Shown piece by piece: positions 51,388-61,019 of a stretch of DNA of 64,000 nt. The notes beneath the pieces are model-generated. The model worked only from the letters and a program-made list of their open reading frames with translations, was not told the origin of the DNA and searched no databases. The position numbers were made by a program, and so were the translations under genes. The first letter of the stretch is position 1. Every line of letters begins with the position of its first letter. Source of the stretch: Lepidostoma basale (lineage: Eukaryota; Arthropoda; Insecta; Trichoptera; Lepidostomatidae); the NCBI GenBank assembly GCA_022606425.2, contig JAHDVF020001222.1, forward strand, positions 558,001 to 622,000, in the 5' to 3' direction.

Positions 51388-52518
51388 CAGGCGGCCCTCG
51401 AATATCGAACGTTCGACTTTCGCACATTTTTCGACCGTCGTTTTTTGTTCGATAAACGATCGCTCACTTGTGTCTCAAGTGCAGTCGCTCTCATCTCCGT
51501 TTGTACGTTTGAAACAAGTTCAGTCTTGCTTTGCAGTACGGACTGACACTACGCGTTTTGCCGGTTTATCTGTTTATATACAGTACATACGTGTTAATAT
51601 TTCGCCCTTACACTTTAGATGAGTGAGAAACGAAAAAACTGCAGTGTTAATACAAACAATCTAAAATCAAGGACTCATAAACTTCATACGATTGAGAAAA
51701 AGGTGGAAATAATAGGACGTTCTGAGAGCGGCATATGATTTGCTAGAATTGGCCGGTCATACGATAATAACCGGTCTATGATATGTTCGATTTAGAAAAA
51801 CAAGAGTAAAATAAAGGAGTACGTTCAAAATGGTAGAAATATATTTTCAAAAATTGTTTGTTTCCATAAGTCACGGCATCACATATAGGGTGTTTTTTTA
51901 GAGGTTTGGTTTTTAAACAGACTGTCAATTTGATAGTTGACTCTAAAAAAAATACCCTTATACACACTGTAAAGGGTGTTTTTTTTAGAGGTATACAAAT
52001 TCAAAATAAATAAATAAAACACATTAAAATAATGTTAATGTCTATGATATTGGTTTTATTTAATAGATAATTTTATGCCATTATTGTTTATATGATCGGG
52101 CATATTCGCGCCACGGCTAGCTCGAATGAAGCGCAATCGTGAAGTGCAATTTTCGACACCTTTATTGAGCAACTGGATGAAATGGCAAAACGTACTAACT
52201 ACAAATCATCTGTCAACTGTCAAATTGACAGTCTGTAGAAACAATGTTGCCAAAAAAACCAAACCTCTAAAAAAACACCCTATCAGGAAAAGAAAAAAAA
52301 GGGTACACAACAATCTTTCAAAAAATTCGTAAAGAAGATTTCTAAGTCTTAATTCGTTTCGTTATTCTATTATGTATGTATGTATGCGATTGATCAATAA
52401 ATATATAACTTAAAATACTTACCATTTTGGTGTTTTTTTACATGACCTCTACTTTCGCACATTCAACTTTCGCACACATTTTCAGTATCAGTTAAGTGCG
52501 AAAGTCGAGGGCCGCCTG
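51388..52518 (+). mobile_element. pogo/Tigger element with TA target duplication
   Basis: Ends CAGGCGGCCCTCGA and TCGAGGGCCGCCTG, flanked by TA (51386-51387, 52519-52520). Each end carries the subterminal word gactttcgcac. From 51619 the transposase N-terminus reads MSEKRKNCSVNTNNLKSRTH, TIEKKVEIIGRSESG, a stop, ARIGRSYDNNRSMICSI, a stop and KNKSKIKEYVQNG, the pogo/CENP-B helix-turn-helix region with two nonsense codons. The DDE domain has been lost; 1131 bp remain including a nested MITE cluster. Confidence 0.85.
51888..52280. mobile_element. MITE cluster nested in the Tigger element
   Basis: GGGTGTTTTTTTAGAGGTTT at 51888 and its complement ending at 52280, with TA on both sides (51886-51887, 52281-52282). 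The same terminus also occurs at 51941-51958 (inverted) and 51973 (direct), so the 393 bp hold two elements: a 71-bp hairpin (51888-51958) and a 308-bp unit (51973-52280). The word agactgtcaatttga also occurs inverted (tcaaattgacagtctg at 52220). Confidence 0.65.
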
Positions 52519-52520
52519 TA

Positions 52521-53005
52521 CATACTTCTGTTGGACGCATACCATACACCACTCGCATATTCCATTTGATTTATACAACGAATTAACAGAATTATAAAAT
52601 TGCCACGAAATCACATTTCCATTCACAAACATGAGATATTTCTCGTTTCGAAGATTGAACGAGCGGAATTCTTCTGGGGGTGATCATTTACATAGTCATT
52701 TGCGAGGAGAAAATTATCATGTTATGCTACCAACAGTAAACATTGCCAGTATGCAAATATCCTCTAGATCTCATTTTGAATGACCCATCGAATTTGCATA
52801 CTCGCGGTTTATAAATAGGTACTGCGTTAAAACAAGATAATAATCATTACAGTATAAAGCCGCTTTGCTTAATTCGATGCCAAGAGATACAAGAATGTTA
52901 AAAATATTTCATAAATTCTAAGTCAACGATATTTTGGGGTTTATACGTAAAGAACAATAATATACTAAGGAAATTGAAAATAGCTTTGTTTCATGCATGA
53001 ATTAA
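52521..53005. other. Unassigned AT-rich DNA
   Basis: No gene recognised. Confidence 0.35.
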
Positions 53006-53009
53006 TAAA

Positions 53010-53575
53010 AAAATATTAAAAAAACACGACATGTTTCGAAGGATATAATAAAAACTAAAAGCCGTGCCACACTGTTTTAAACAAACATCGGTCTCCACCG
53101 GCGGTTTAAAACGGTGTAGACACTTGTTTGAAACCAAAATTCGTTTGACCTTCAACAAACTTTGTGGACGGACGCGCATAGTATGCGTGTGGATCCACCG
53201 TTTAAACACGCATTCCACATGTGGAGAGCTTGTTTACAACAGTATGTGGACGCTACACCAACCGTGGGCTCCACAGCTCTGCATTAAGGTCACCCCTGTG
53301 GAGAGCTTGTTTCAAACAGTGTGGCACGGCCTTAAACAATGAAAGACTAATATAAAAACGCATTAACAATTCGATACAAAAAATTAACCTGGGCCATTTG
53401 TTATAAGTACTTTTATTTAAATTTAAATTATTGTAACGAATTTTAAATGCGTTTTTATATTAGTCATTCGTTGTTTAGTTTTTATTATATTTTTACACCT
53501 GAAGATGGACGTATCCTCCAAAACATGTCGCGTTTTTTAATAATTAGTGGATTAAACAAAGTTATTTTCAATTTC
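53010..53575. repeat. Foldback element with hammerhead-like core, split by a PIF-like MITE
   Basis: Left arm ttaaaaaaacacgacatgtt, tcgaaggatataataaaaac; right arm gtttttattatatttttaca, cctgaagatggacgtatcct, ccaaaacatgtcgcgttttt. Plus core at 53499-53524: CTGAAGA, T, stem GGA/TCC with extra pairs, AAAACATGT. The outer words attgaaaatagctttgttt and aacaaagttattttcaattt are inverted. The MITE at 53060-53332 lies in the left arm. Confidence 0.65.
53060..53332. mobile_element. PIF/Harbinger-like MITE with TAA(A) target duplication
   Basis: Ends AGCCGTGCCACACTGTTT and AAACAGTGTGGCACGGCCT; TAA(A) on both sides (53056-53059, 53333-53336). Internal words gtttaaacacgcattccaca, gtggagagcttgtttacaac and tgggctccacagctc are shared with 32870-33739, so both belong to one family. 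Confidence 0.7.
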
Positions 53576-53959
53576 CTAAGTACGAGAATATTACTATGGA
53601 ATTCCACAGTGTATTAACACTCATTAGCCTAACCTTTCAATAAGTAGAACAATAATATTTGTTAATGTTAACAATGTGGTAAAATTGAACAAATGAGGGG
53701 GTGTTCCTATATGGACTAGGATCACACAACTGCACCTAGAATCGGGAATCCCGACGATGAATGAATACATTGAAGACTGCGCTGTTCAGTCAGTCTTTTC
53801 CTGGTGCGTCCTTGGGGTAATTAATTATAGAAAACGCCGCAATTTAAAGAATAAATAAAATCAGAACGCGCCAAAAACTCCCTTCACGTCTTAACCCTAC
53901 AATAAAAGTCAGCTCAAATTACGATCCGAACACTCCCAGCCGAAGACGTTCACATTTAC

Positions 53960-54530
53960 CCCTTTCCTCCGACTTATCATGAGATTCTTTGAGAGCTCTG
54001 TCATCTTGGAGGGTATCCATCTTTATGTTCCGGACGGTTATCTTCGACAGCGTCAACACAAACTGTTTTATCTCCCAACTTGCAAAACCAACCTGCCTCT
54101 GGTGATGCCGGTTGGGAGAGCAATCAAACTGCTAAATATGATCGCTTCGGAGGTCGATATATTTCATATTAGTAAAAGTACGATCAGAGGACAAATACTC
54201 TTGATTTTAGAGAGTATAAATTTTGAATCAAAACCCCAAATCTAAGTAATCATACCCCCACATAAACCAACAACCCACCAAATCACCTTCCAACAATCTT
54301 CCCATAAGACGTAAGAGGAATAGCCACAAGATCTGAACTCTGTAAGCCAGAAGAGGTTTTGATTCAAAATTTCTTACGCAAGCCGGGCTTCTGGGCTTCT
54401 ATGGGAGTACCGCCACTGCTTGTATTACTAACCATCTCTCATGCGCTCTTGGTATTATATAATTATGTTTTACCTGTTTTTTCACCATTATTATATTTTA
54501 CCTGTTCTCAATAGATGCCTTAAACTTGAA
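53960..54530 (+). pseudogene. LINE-B 3' portion containing an inverted LINE-H segment
   Basis: 53979-54245 reads RFFESSVILEGIHLYVPDGY, LRQRQHKLFYLPTCKTNLPL, VMPVGRAIKLLNMIASEVDI, FHISKSTIRGQILLILESI, nearly the C-terminus of 5337-6368. 3' UTR words resume at 54410 (accatctctcatgcgctctt, ggtattatataattatgttt, acctgttctcaatagatgcc). Between, 54218-54372 is bounded by a perfect 18-bp inverted repeat and contains an inverted LINE-H piece. Confidence 0.75.
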
Positions 54531-54544
54531 TATCTCTTTAATAT

Positions 54545-54790
54545 CTGCTCAGGACCTTGTCCGAAAGGCGTGCAAGATGGATCGGCCATGTAATACGTCA
54601 AGAAGGTCTCTTGCATGCCATAATGGAGGGTATGACCGAGGGGACGCCCACGCCGAGAGTATCTGGAGGACCTGTTGGTGGACGTGCGCTGCTCATCATA
54701 TGCAGATTTCAAAAGAGCCGCACAAGACAGGGAAGAATGGAAGAGAAGAATAGAAAAAAATGCTGCAAACCAATCCCAGGATTGAAACTT
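54545..54790 (+). pseudogene. LINE C-terminal fragment
   Basis: LSERRARWIGHVIRQEGLLH, AIMEGMTEGTPTPRVSGGPV, with frameshift to LADVRCSSYADFKRAAQDR-like and EEWKRRIEKNAANQSQD. This is the classic RRxxWIGHVxRHxGLLxxIxEGxxEGxxxRGRPR tail. Ends shortly after a stop. Confidence 0.75.
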
Positions 54791-54799
54791 TCTAACTAA

Positions 54800-55720
54800 C
54801 TATCTTTGATAAATAAACAACATTGATTTGATAATTGGATATGAACATGTCTAGTGGCATCCTTATCAGAGATCGTTGCAGACCATCTACAAGGTAGTTA
54901 AATATGCGTTCAATTTGAAAACAAGTAAAACCGATTAGGGCTGTTGTGGCACGGAAGCAGTCTTATATATTTCAATAAGCTTTGCGTTATTCAAATGGAA
55001 ATGCCATGGAGATGCTCCGCGAGAGAAATTACCCGCATTTAATTAAAAATAAGATTAACATTCCCGCTGCAGATTGATGCGACAGACGCGCGCACACACA
55101 CACACACACGAGCATTCAATTAATGATACATACACACGCAAGAATCCCCACTTAATTACATTAGTCATCAGATTCCAGCAAGTTGTATACAGACATTACT
55201 CAACAAACAATGAGGCTGCGTGTCGCTTCAGCGCGAGATTACGTATTTTAAAAATGTATATACTACCGAACGCACACGTTATCATAAATACAACTTGGGA
55301 TTTATTATATTTTTTTCTTGAACAATGATTTAAAACTCCTATTTCATGAGTAATGTTAGCGTCCTTGCCGATGACAGCCCACCGTTACCACACTCCTTTG
55401 GTACATCAGAATACTGCGACTCCAGCTCTATTATTCCTTGCACTACTCCAACTTCATCTCTTTCATTTCCAGACCACGACCTAAATTATTACCATCTTCC
55501 TTATCAATAATGATCCTTTACCACCAAAATATCCACCATCATTCAGTCCTTTACCCCTCCCGCAATCAATGCGAATTAAAAAAATCCTCCCCGATAGCCC
55601 ACTACGTACTCCGCCAAACAAAATGGTCTTACGCAGGACGCTATCATCTACCCCAACTCCATCCAGGCACTGCTCCTCTTATCTTCCCCTCGGGAACAGA
55701 CTTTTTTTATAAATATAATC
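54800..55720. other. Mostly unassigned DNA with a (CA)n run
   Basis: 54850-55085 seems single-copy. 55089-55111 is an ACACAC microsatellite. 55360-55720 is pyrimidine-rich on plus (many CC/TC words) and may be an old minus-strand coding remnant, but I cannot identify a family. Confidence 0.35.
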
Positions 55721-55726
55721 CCAACC

Positions 55727-55945
55727 CTAACTGGTCTCGCATTCCTTGACAATAATGTAAGACTTTATCATAAACCCTAAATCCTCCTTCGCCCTCTTTC
55801 GGAGGGACACTCCGGGCCATACATTTAGCCCCATCATAAAACAACTACCAAATCGCATTCCAACAATGTTTCCTACAGACGTAAGAGGAATAACCATTAG
55901 AGCTGAACCTCTGTAAGCCAGAAGATCCAAGTCCAAGTCCATATT
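55727..55945 (-). pseudogene. LINE-H fragment, minus strand
   Basis: Minus reading: LDLDLLAYRGSALMVIPLTS, VGNIVGMRFGS, then GVSLRKRAKEDLGFMIK. The first part equals the 21370 and 25478 copies. Confidence 0.5.
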
Positions 55946-56125
55946 AATAATTAATACGAATGAAAACTTGTGTTTTCTGGAAGTTTTATTAATTTTATGG
56001 GAATGACACGTTTCGTCTTGCAAAAGCAAATGTTTATATAATAACATTTAATAATCTTAGCAAGGCGAAATATTGTATAACATTTTCATAAAATGTAATA
56101 AACATTCTAAAAAATAAACGTTTTC
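55945..56125. repeat. Foldback element, degenerate cores
   Basis: attaatacgaatgaaaactt, gtgttttctggaagttttat, tgggaatgacacgtttcgtc, ttgcaaaagc at left and aatcttagcaaggcgaaata, acattttcataaaatgtaat, aaacattctaaaaaataaac, gttttctt at right. Cores keep TTGCAAGACGAAAC (minus) and TTAGCAAGGCGAAAT (plus). Confidence 0.5.
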
Positions 56126-56420
56126 TTCTCCTTCTTGTTTCTAGTATTGTCCCATTTACTTGGGGTCGGTCTCATCTCGTCGGTCTAAGTCTCATCTATG
56201 TCAGCTTGGGCCTACCACATCCCCTGGGTCGCTGGTCTACTTCCATTACCCTCCTTGTATCATGGTCAGCTGGGCGCCGCATGAGGTGTCCGTACCATCA
56301 CAGACGGTTCTCCTCGAGTTTATCCGAGATTGGTCTCACCCTAAAGGTCCATTTACACTGGACAGTTATCAGCCGATACCGACACGTCACGATAAAAATA
56401 GCCTTGAATCTCACTGACTC
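56126..56420 (-). pseudogene. LINE 3' remnant (minus)
   Basis: cccatttacttggggtcggt, ctcatctcgtcggtctaagt, catggtcagctgggcgccgc, atgaggtgtccgtaccatca is the complement of a frequent insect LINE end (GAxDPxxVMGQY and GHLMRRPADHD-like). Frames are broken. Confidence 0.4.
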
Positions 56421-56424
56421 GTTA

Positions 56425-56610
56425 TCTCATGGAGGGACGTCTGGGAGTTGGTAGAGGGCAGCTGTCCTGGCTGCAGAAGATCAAGGAGTAGACAGGAATA
56501 ACAAGAGTTTAGAACGTGTTCCAAATGGCGCAGGATAGAGATTCCTTTGCTGTTGTGATCGCCAACGTGCGGGGAACCTGACACGGCACCGAAAGAAGAA
56601 GATTGTTTAA
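56425..56610 (+). pseudogene. LINE-D-type fragment
   Basis: MEGRLGVGRGQLSWLQKIKE, a stop, TGITRV, MAQDRDSFAVVIANVRGT, with GTERRR at the end. This matches GKIEGRRGVGxxxxxWLxxIxxWTGI ... AxDRxxFxxxIANLRxGT; a minus-strand relative is 61020-61460. Confidence 0.65.
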
Positions 56611-56614
56611 AGGA

Positions 56615-57215
56615 TTTCTCTCTATAACATTCACAAAGAATTGTGATACTCATATTAATTTTACGCGATGTGATAATGGTGTGGCGTTGACTTTGGATTA
56701 CATTCTTACCGTTTAAGATCAACACCCGAGACGTCGGCCAACTCGATTTGTCTGTGCTGCCAAACACCGATCAGAATTTTAATCGCTGTGGAAGTTATCG
56801 CCGACTACAACGATCGTCGAGATGCCTCAGTGTTGATTAATCACACCCAACATCCGACATTCTCGTCGTTAACCCTCCATATCATAATTTTTTTTAATTT
56901 TATCAATAATTGATATTGAATATTTCATGATATATTATATTTTTCTTGCGGCGCTAACACCCTTGGTGGGTCTCAGCCTCCTCCAAGAAACGAATCTCTT
57001 GGTTTTCGTAACGTTGGTTATTTTACGAGATTAGGTTGATGGCCTAATTTTTTGGCCTTTTTGCTTTATATCAATTTAAAGCAGAGTTTTATAAGTGGAT
57101 ACTCAGTATCAAGCACCGTAAATCAAGTGTTAACATAATCGAACGGTAAAAGTTCCACATGTTGAGCTTAAATAAAAACTTCTTTTATAATTAAATAAAT
57201 AAATAATAACTATTT
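56615..57215. other. Unassigned DNA
   Basis: No gene recognised. 56950-57010 includes gcggcgctaacacccttggt, gggtctcagcctcctccaag, possibly a LINE C-terminal remnant on minus (LEEAETHQGC-like). Confidence 0.3.
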
Positions 57216-57219
57216 GAAT

Positions 57220-57305
57220 AACACTTTATTGCACTTTTCACAAACATGTTTCGGGACACAAACTTCCCTTCATCAGTGTATGAATTTTAACAGTTAAATG
57301 AAAGT
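57220..57305 (-). repeat. Foldback half with hammerhead-like core
   Basis: Minus core 57248-57276: CTGATGA, A, stem GGGA/TCCC around agtttgtg, GAAACATGTTTGTG. The flank tttattgcacttttcaca is shared with 20120-20150. Confidence 0.65.
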
Positions 57306-57589
57306 GAGTTATTACTTTTATGCTAAATAACGAGTGAAAAAGTGGAGAGGAAAAAAATAAATTTAGCGGTAGGGAATATTGTTGTTTAGTTGGAAAATTA
57401 TTTTTAGTCTAATAAACTGGCAGAAATCGAAGCAGGTCAATAATTAACCAAATGTCAAAGGAAGAAATGCCATAGGTAGATGGGAATATGGAGTGTAGCG
57501 TACAACTAGAATATGTACATTTAAATGTTCCATACAAATATTCTTAGATTTTTCTATTTGTAGGAAATTAGCATGAAATGAAGGGTTAA

Positions 57590-57960
57590 ATCAATCAATC
57601 AATCAAATCAATCAAATCAGTTTATTTTCTCAAAAGTTATTACAATTTTTTTTTATAGTTTAAGACATCTATTGACAACAGGTAAAATATAATAAATATA
57701 TAATACCAGGAACGCATGAGAGATGGTTGTCTTCTGAACCTACTTTCACGAATATGAAAGACATCGATCTCCGAAGCGATCATGTTCAGCAGTTTGATTG
57801 CTCTCCCCACCGGCATCACCAGAAGCAGGCAGGTCTGCATGCTGGGAGATAAAACAGTCTGTGCTGACGCTGTCGAAGATAACCATCCGGAACATAAAGA
57901 TGGATAGCCTCCAAGATGACGGAATTCTCAAATAATCCCCTGATAAGTCTGAAGAAATGT
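57590..57960 (-). pseudogene. LINE-B 3' portion, minus strand
   Basis: (AATC)n tail, then gtttattttctcaaaagtta, tatttaatagtttaagaca-like 3' UTR, and the complement of VMPVGRAIKLLNMIASEIDV, FHIRES, LRQHRLFYLPACRP-like. It ends abruptly at 57960 after AIHLYVPDGYLRQ and FRLIRGLFENSVI. Confidence 0.75.
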
Positions 57961-58029
57961 ATACTCGTATATGCAATAACCCGGTGCATATACGAAATAT
58001 ATAAGACCTAACATGTAAATAATTCATAT

Positions 58030-58165
58030 GAACAATATTATGAAGCGCTTAATTTGTGGTGTGGGATTATTAAATATAATGTATAACACTTGTGTACTTT
58101 ATTTTATTTTATCGAACCAACCGGTTTCGATCTCTTCGCCAAGGTTAAAAAAAACAAGCTGCACA
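58030..58165 (-). repeat. Foldback half (18.4-kb subfamily), degenerate core
   Basis: tgaagcgcttaatttgtggt at left as at 18372. Minus core about 58120-58150: CTTGGCGA, A, GAGATC, GAAACCGG. Confidence 0.5.
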
Positions 58166-58204
58166 GTTTGTTACATCTGCATTATTTTAAAAAATAAAGT
58201 AATT

Positions 58205-58480
58205 TATGATTTAATTGTATCTCAATAGAGACGAAGATGCAAATTGGAAACTGAATATGGTTGATCAAGGTGTTTACAGGACTTATGACCTGTCATTGGT
58301 TGGGTTAAGCGCACGCTTTATGTAATTACAACATTCCCCATTCCACCTTTTTTCTTTATGACCATGTAAGACAATTTTTTGGAAGTTGTATATATGTTAC
58401 AAATCTATGCCTATTTTCACATGTCAGTTTCAATGTGCCATCTATGAAGATTTTGATTACATATATAAATCTTTTTTTTA
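58205..58480 (+). repeat. Long-TIR foldback element, left arm
   Basis: attgtatctcaatagagacg, aagatgcaaattggaaactg, gtgtttacaggacttatgac, ctgtcattggttgggttaag, cgcacgctttatgtaattac, aacattccccattccacctt and the centre aagacaattttttggaagtt, gtgccatctatgaagatttt. The right arm is lost. Confidence 0.7.
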
Positions 58481-58713
58481 AGATTACTCTATATGATCCA
58501 CATACTAACGCCATCTATGGAGATTAATTTTTAGCATTTAGCAGAACATCTTTATTAAAACAATGTGAAAGGCTATCGCCATTAGCGCATTGTTAGAAGC
58601 CGCCTGGAGATGTCACTCCTATCTATATGCCACAAAATTTGACTAGATATGATTACAATATTTTTTGTGAATGTATAAAAGTATAAGTATACATTCACAA
58701 AAAATAAAGTAAT

Positions 58714-59280
58714 TTATTTCATCTTGTGCTTCGGGTTTGCAAGTATGTATATCTCCCCGAAGGCGTAGGCAGAAAGAATCGACTGCCACACTTTTCTTTC
58801 CTGACATATTTCTCTCGCTTCCTCAACATTCATACATCGTGTCATGCACGCGCGTCGATTTCTCTGACTCCTCACATTGCCGACATTCAATATTTGATTT
58901 ATTTGATCGTGCCACGTTTTCCTCGGTCTTCCTCTATTTCTGATTCCATTTACATCGTTAGCATATAATTTTTTTACCATTCTTTCTTCATTCATTCTTT
59001 CCATATGTCCAAACCATCTTAATGATCCTTTCATTATTTTGTTCATGACACCATCATTCGCACCGCATTGACTTCTTATATTTTCATTCGACACTCTATC
59101 ATACACAGAGTATCCACACATTCGTCTAAGAGATCTCATTTCTACTGCATTTATTATACTTTCATCCTTCTGTTGCCAGTTCCATGCTCCGCTTTCATAC
59201 ATAAGTGTCGGTAGAAGAACACCATTGTGCACTGCCATTCTAGCTTTTTTGGATAGGTATAATAATGTGTATTTCTCCAC
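58714..59280 (-). CDS. LINE-A ORF2 C-terminal domain, longest open LINE-A frame (188 codons)
   Basis: Residues: LSKKARMAVHNGVLLPTLMY, ESGAWNWQQKDESIINAVEM, RSLRRMCGYSVYDRVSNENI, MNKIMKGSLRWFGHMERM, VKKLYANDVNGIRNRGRPRK, TWHDQINQILNVGNVRSQRN, MTRCMNVEEAREICQERKVW and QSILSAYAFGEI. The natural stop after GETA is mutated and the frame runs on into flanking DNA. No TTAG tail is present: the copy stops at tatctccccgaaggcgtagg. RT palm absent. Confidence 0.8.
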   Translation of the reverse strand: MEKYTLLYLSKKARMAVHNGVLLPTLMYESGAWNWQQKDESIINAVEMRSLRRMCGYSVYDRVSNENIRSQCGANDGVMNKIMKGSLRWFGHMERMNEERMVKKLYANDVNGIRNRGRPRKTWHDQINQILNVGNVRSQRNRRACMTRCMNVEEAREICQERKVWQSILSAYAFGEIYILANPKHKMK

Positions 59281-59339
59281 TATTCTCCATTACTTTGTGT
59301 TTTGGACTTATTTTAGAATAAATTCACAACATTTTAAAA

Positions 59340-59425
59340 TAACTTTTCTAAAACATTGTAGTTTCAAAATACTTTATTACATGTTTCGGATTGTTCTCAT
59401 CCTTCTTCAGAATAAAAAATCTTAA
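59340..59425 (-). repeat. Foldback half with hammerhead-like core
   Basis: Minus core 59383-59410: CTGAAGA, A, stem GGAT(G)/(A)ATCC around gagaac, GAAACATGT then aataaagtattttgaaacta. Confidence 0.6.
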
Positions 59426-60020
59426 CAATAGTACAAAATCGTTATTATGTACTTAATGAAAGTGGATAAAGTTAAGTCCAAAAGCCGGGGTAATTGTTAA
59501 AATATTTCAATAGTATTATAGGTCAATGCAATTGAAATTATTTATTTATATTAGGGAAGCATACTCGTACAGTGATTGTTAATACATATACAAATGAACA
59601 AACGTAGAGTTAAATAAAGACAACCCCCTATGTATACCCACCGCTTACCTGAAGCTGTTATAGGACGTAGCGGCGCCCTTTTGTAACCAATTGGAATTAA
59701 TATTATTCTAAAGTTTATTCGCTATTACGTAATCTTTGTTAAAGATACATCTTACGTTTTCTTTTACTATTAAATTAAAGTCACGCCAAAATCCATATTT
59801 AGTGTTTAATATTGATGAAAAACTGTTTTTTAGATTTAATCAAATGTTTTATGCGAGTGATATTTTTCATTTCACTTAGCAAGGGCATATATTGTAAAAT
59901 GACTATATTTATTCATATACTGTTTACAGACTAAAATCAAGGATTTAAGTCTATGGAATTAGAATTGCTTATTCAATATTCAGTGTGAGCCGAAATAACA
60001 GCTGAATATTAATAATAATC
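59426..60020. other. Unassigned AT-rich DNA
   Basis: 59640-59680 (accgcttacctgaagctgtt, ataggacgtagcggcgccct) is the dispersed repeat seen at 11800-11835. Nothing else recognised. Confidence 0.35.
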
Positions 60021-60024
60021 ATAT

Positions 60025-60260
60025 GCTAACTTTTAAAGCGCCGTTTTCGTGATCAACTCAAGGGTGCATTAAGACGTGTTTTAAATTTTAAATTAACGCC
60101 GATTTGCGCTATCGGTAAGAAAATAATATCATAATTAAAACAAAAAGGATTTTAATTCGAGTATGATAGGTGAAAACGATGAAATCTGCCGGATCACATA
60201 TGGAACTAATGTATGAAGGAAGTTTGTTCCAAGCTGAAGATTAAGGTACTGCAAGGGCTA
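60025..60260 (-). mobile_element. LINE-C 3' end, decayed
   Basis: aataataatcatatgctaac, ttttaaagcgccgttttcgt, gatcaactcaagggtgcatt, aagacgtgttttaaatttt as at 21240-21330, then the complement of the LKTYIF/WNNL coding end (gaaggaagtttgttccaagc). Confidence 0.65.
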
Positions 60261-60544
60261 TAATGAAGAAGGAACCGAGCGTGTCCAAGATTGACCGCAA
60301 GTCCCTAGGGATTAGACGCGGCAAGGGCGCGGTTGGCCGAAAAATGTTGGGAACCTGTACCTGATTATAGAAAACTATCTGATTAATTCCTGGATAAACA
60401 CTATGTTCCTGGATAGGCGGAACATACGGCATTAGCTCCTAAAACACTCGGTGATTAGAAAATTAGTATTATGTCGAAATTAAGAAAGGGAATTTATTTT
60501 AACGGTGAAAGGCCATGTTTGTGTTTGTGGATTTGTTTCCAAAA

Positions 60545-60692
60545 TCCAGCATGGATTAGGCACGTATGCCGGAGAGACCAGAGGAATCAAGATCCTGTAC
60601 ATGTCACGACTGACTGGAGTAAGACCTCAAGGAAGGCCTAGACAATGCATAATGGGTAATGTTTTAGCCGATCTGGCTATATTGGGCAAAAC
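60545..60692 (+). pseudogene. LINE C-terminal fragment
   Basis: WIRHVCRRDQRNQDPV, with a frame change to LTGVRPQGRPRQCIMGNVLA, DLAILGKTWE, a GRPRxxWxDxVxxDL-type tail. Confidence 0.5.
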
Positions 60693-60694
60693 TT

Positions 60695-60960
60695 GGGAGT
60701 TCATTTCTTTCAGCTGATTGGCGGCAGTATACAAAACTCGTATGTCCTGAGTGATGTAGGTCTATTTGTACCTGATAATTACTTTCGTCAAAGACAGCAC
60801 AGTTTATTTTATTTGCCGCGCTGCAGAACCAACCTGCCAATGGTTATGCCTGTGGGTAGGGCAATCTTATTGCTTAATCGGGTCGCCTCGGAGGTCGACA
60901 TATTTCGTGATAGTGTGAGTGGCCTCAGGGATGCAATATCAATGTTGTGATTGTTATCTC
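60695..60960 (+). pseudogene. LINE-B-related C-terminal end (85 codons open)
   Basis: HFFQLIGGSIQNSYVLSDVG, LFVPDNYFRQRQHSLFYLPR, CRTNLPMVMPVGRAILLLNR, VASEVDIFRDSVSGLRDAI then a stop. A diverged relative of the 5337-6368 C-terminus, from a different LINE-B subfamily. The 3' UTR has tgtaatgtttgtaatcgtta, taaataaataaatg. Confidence 0.75.
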
Positions 60961-61019
60961 TGATGCCGTAGTATTTATGTATTTTATTATTATTTTTTTA
61001 ATGTTATTTTGAAAATATG

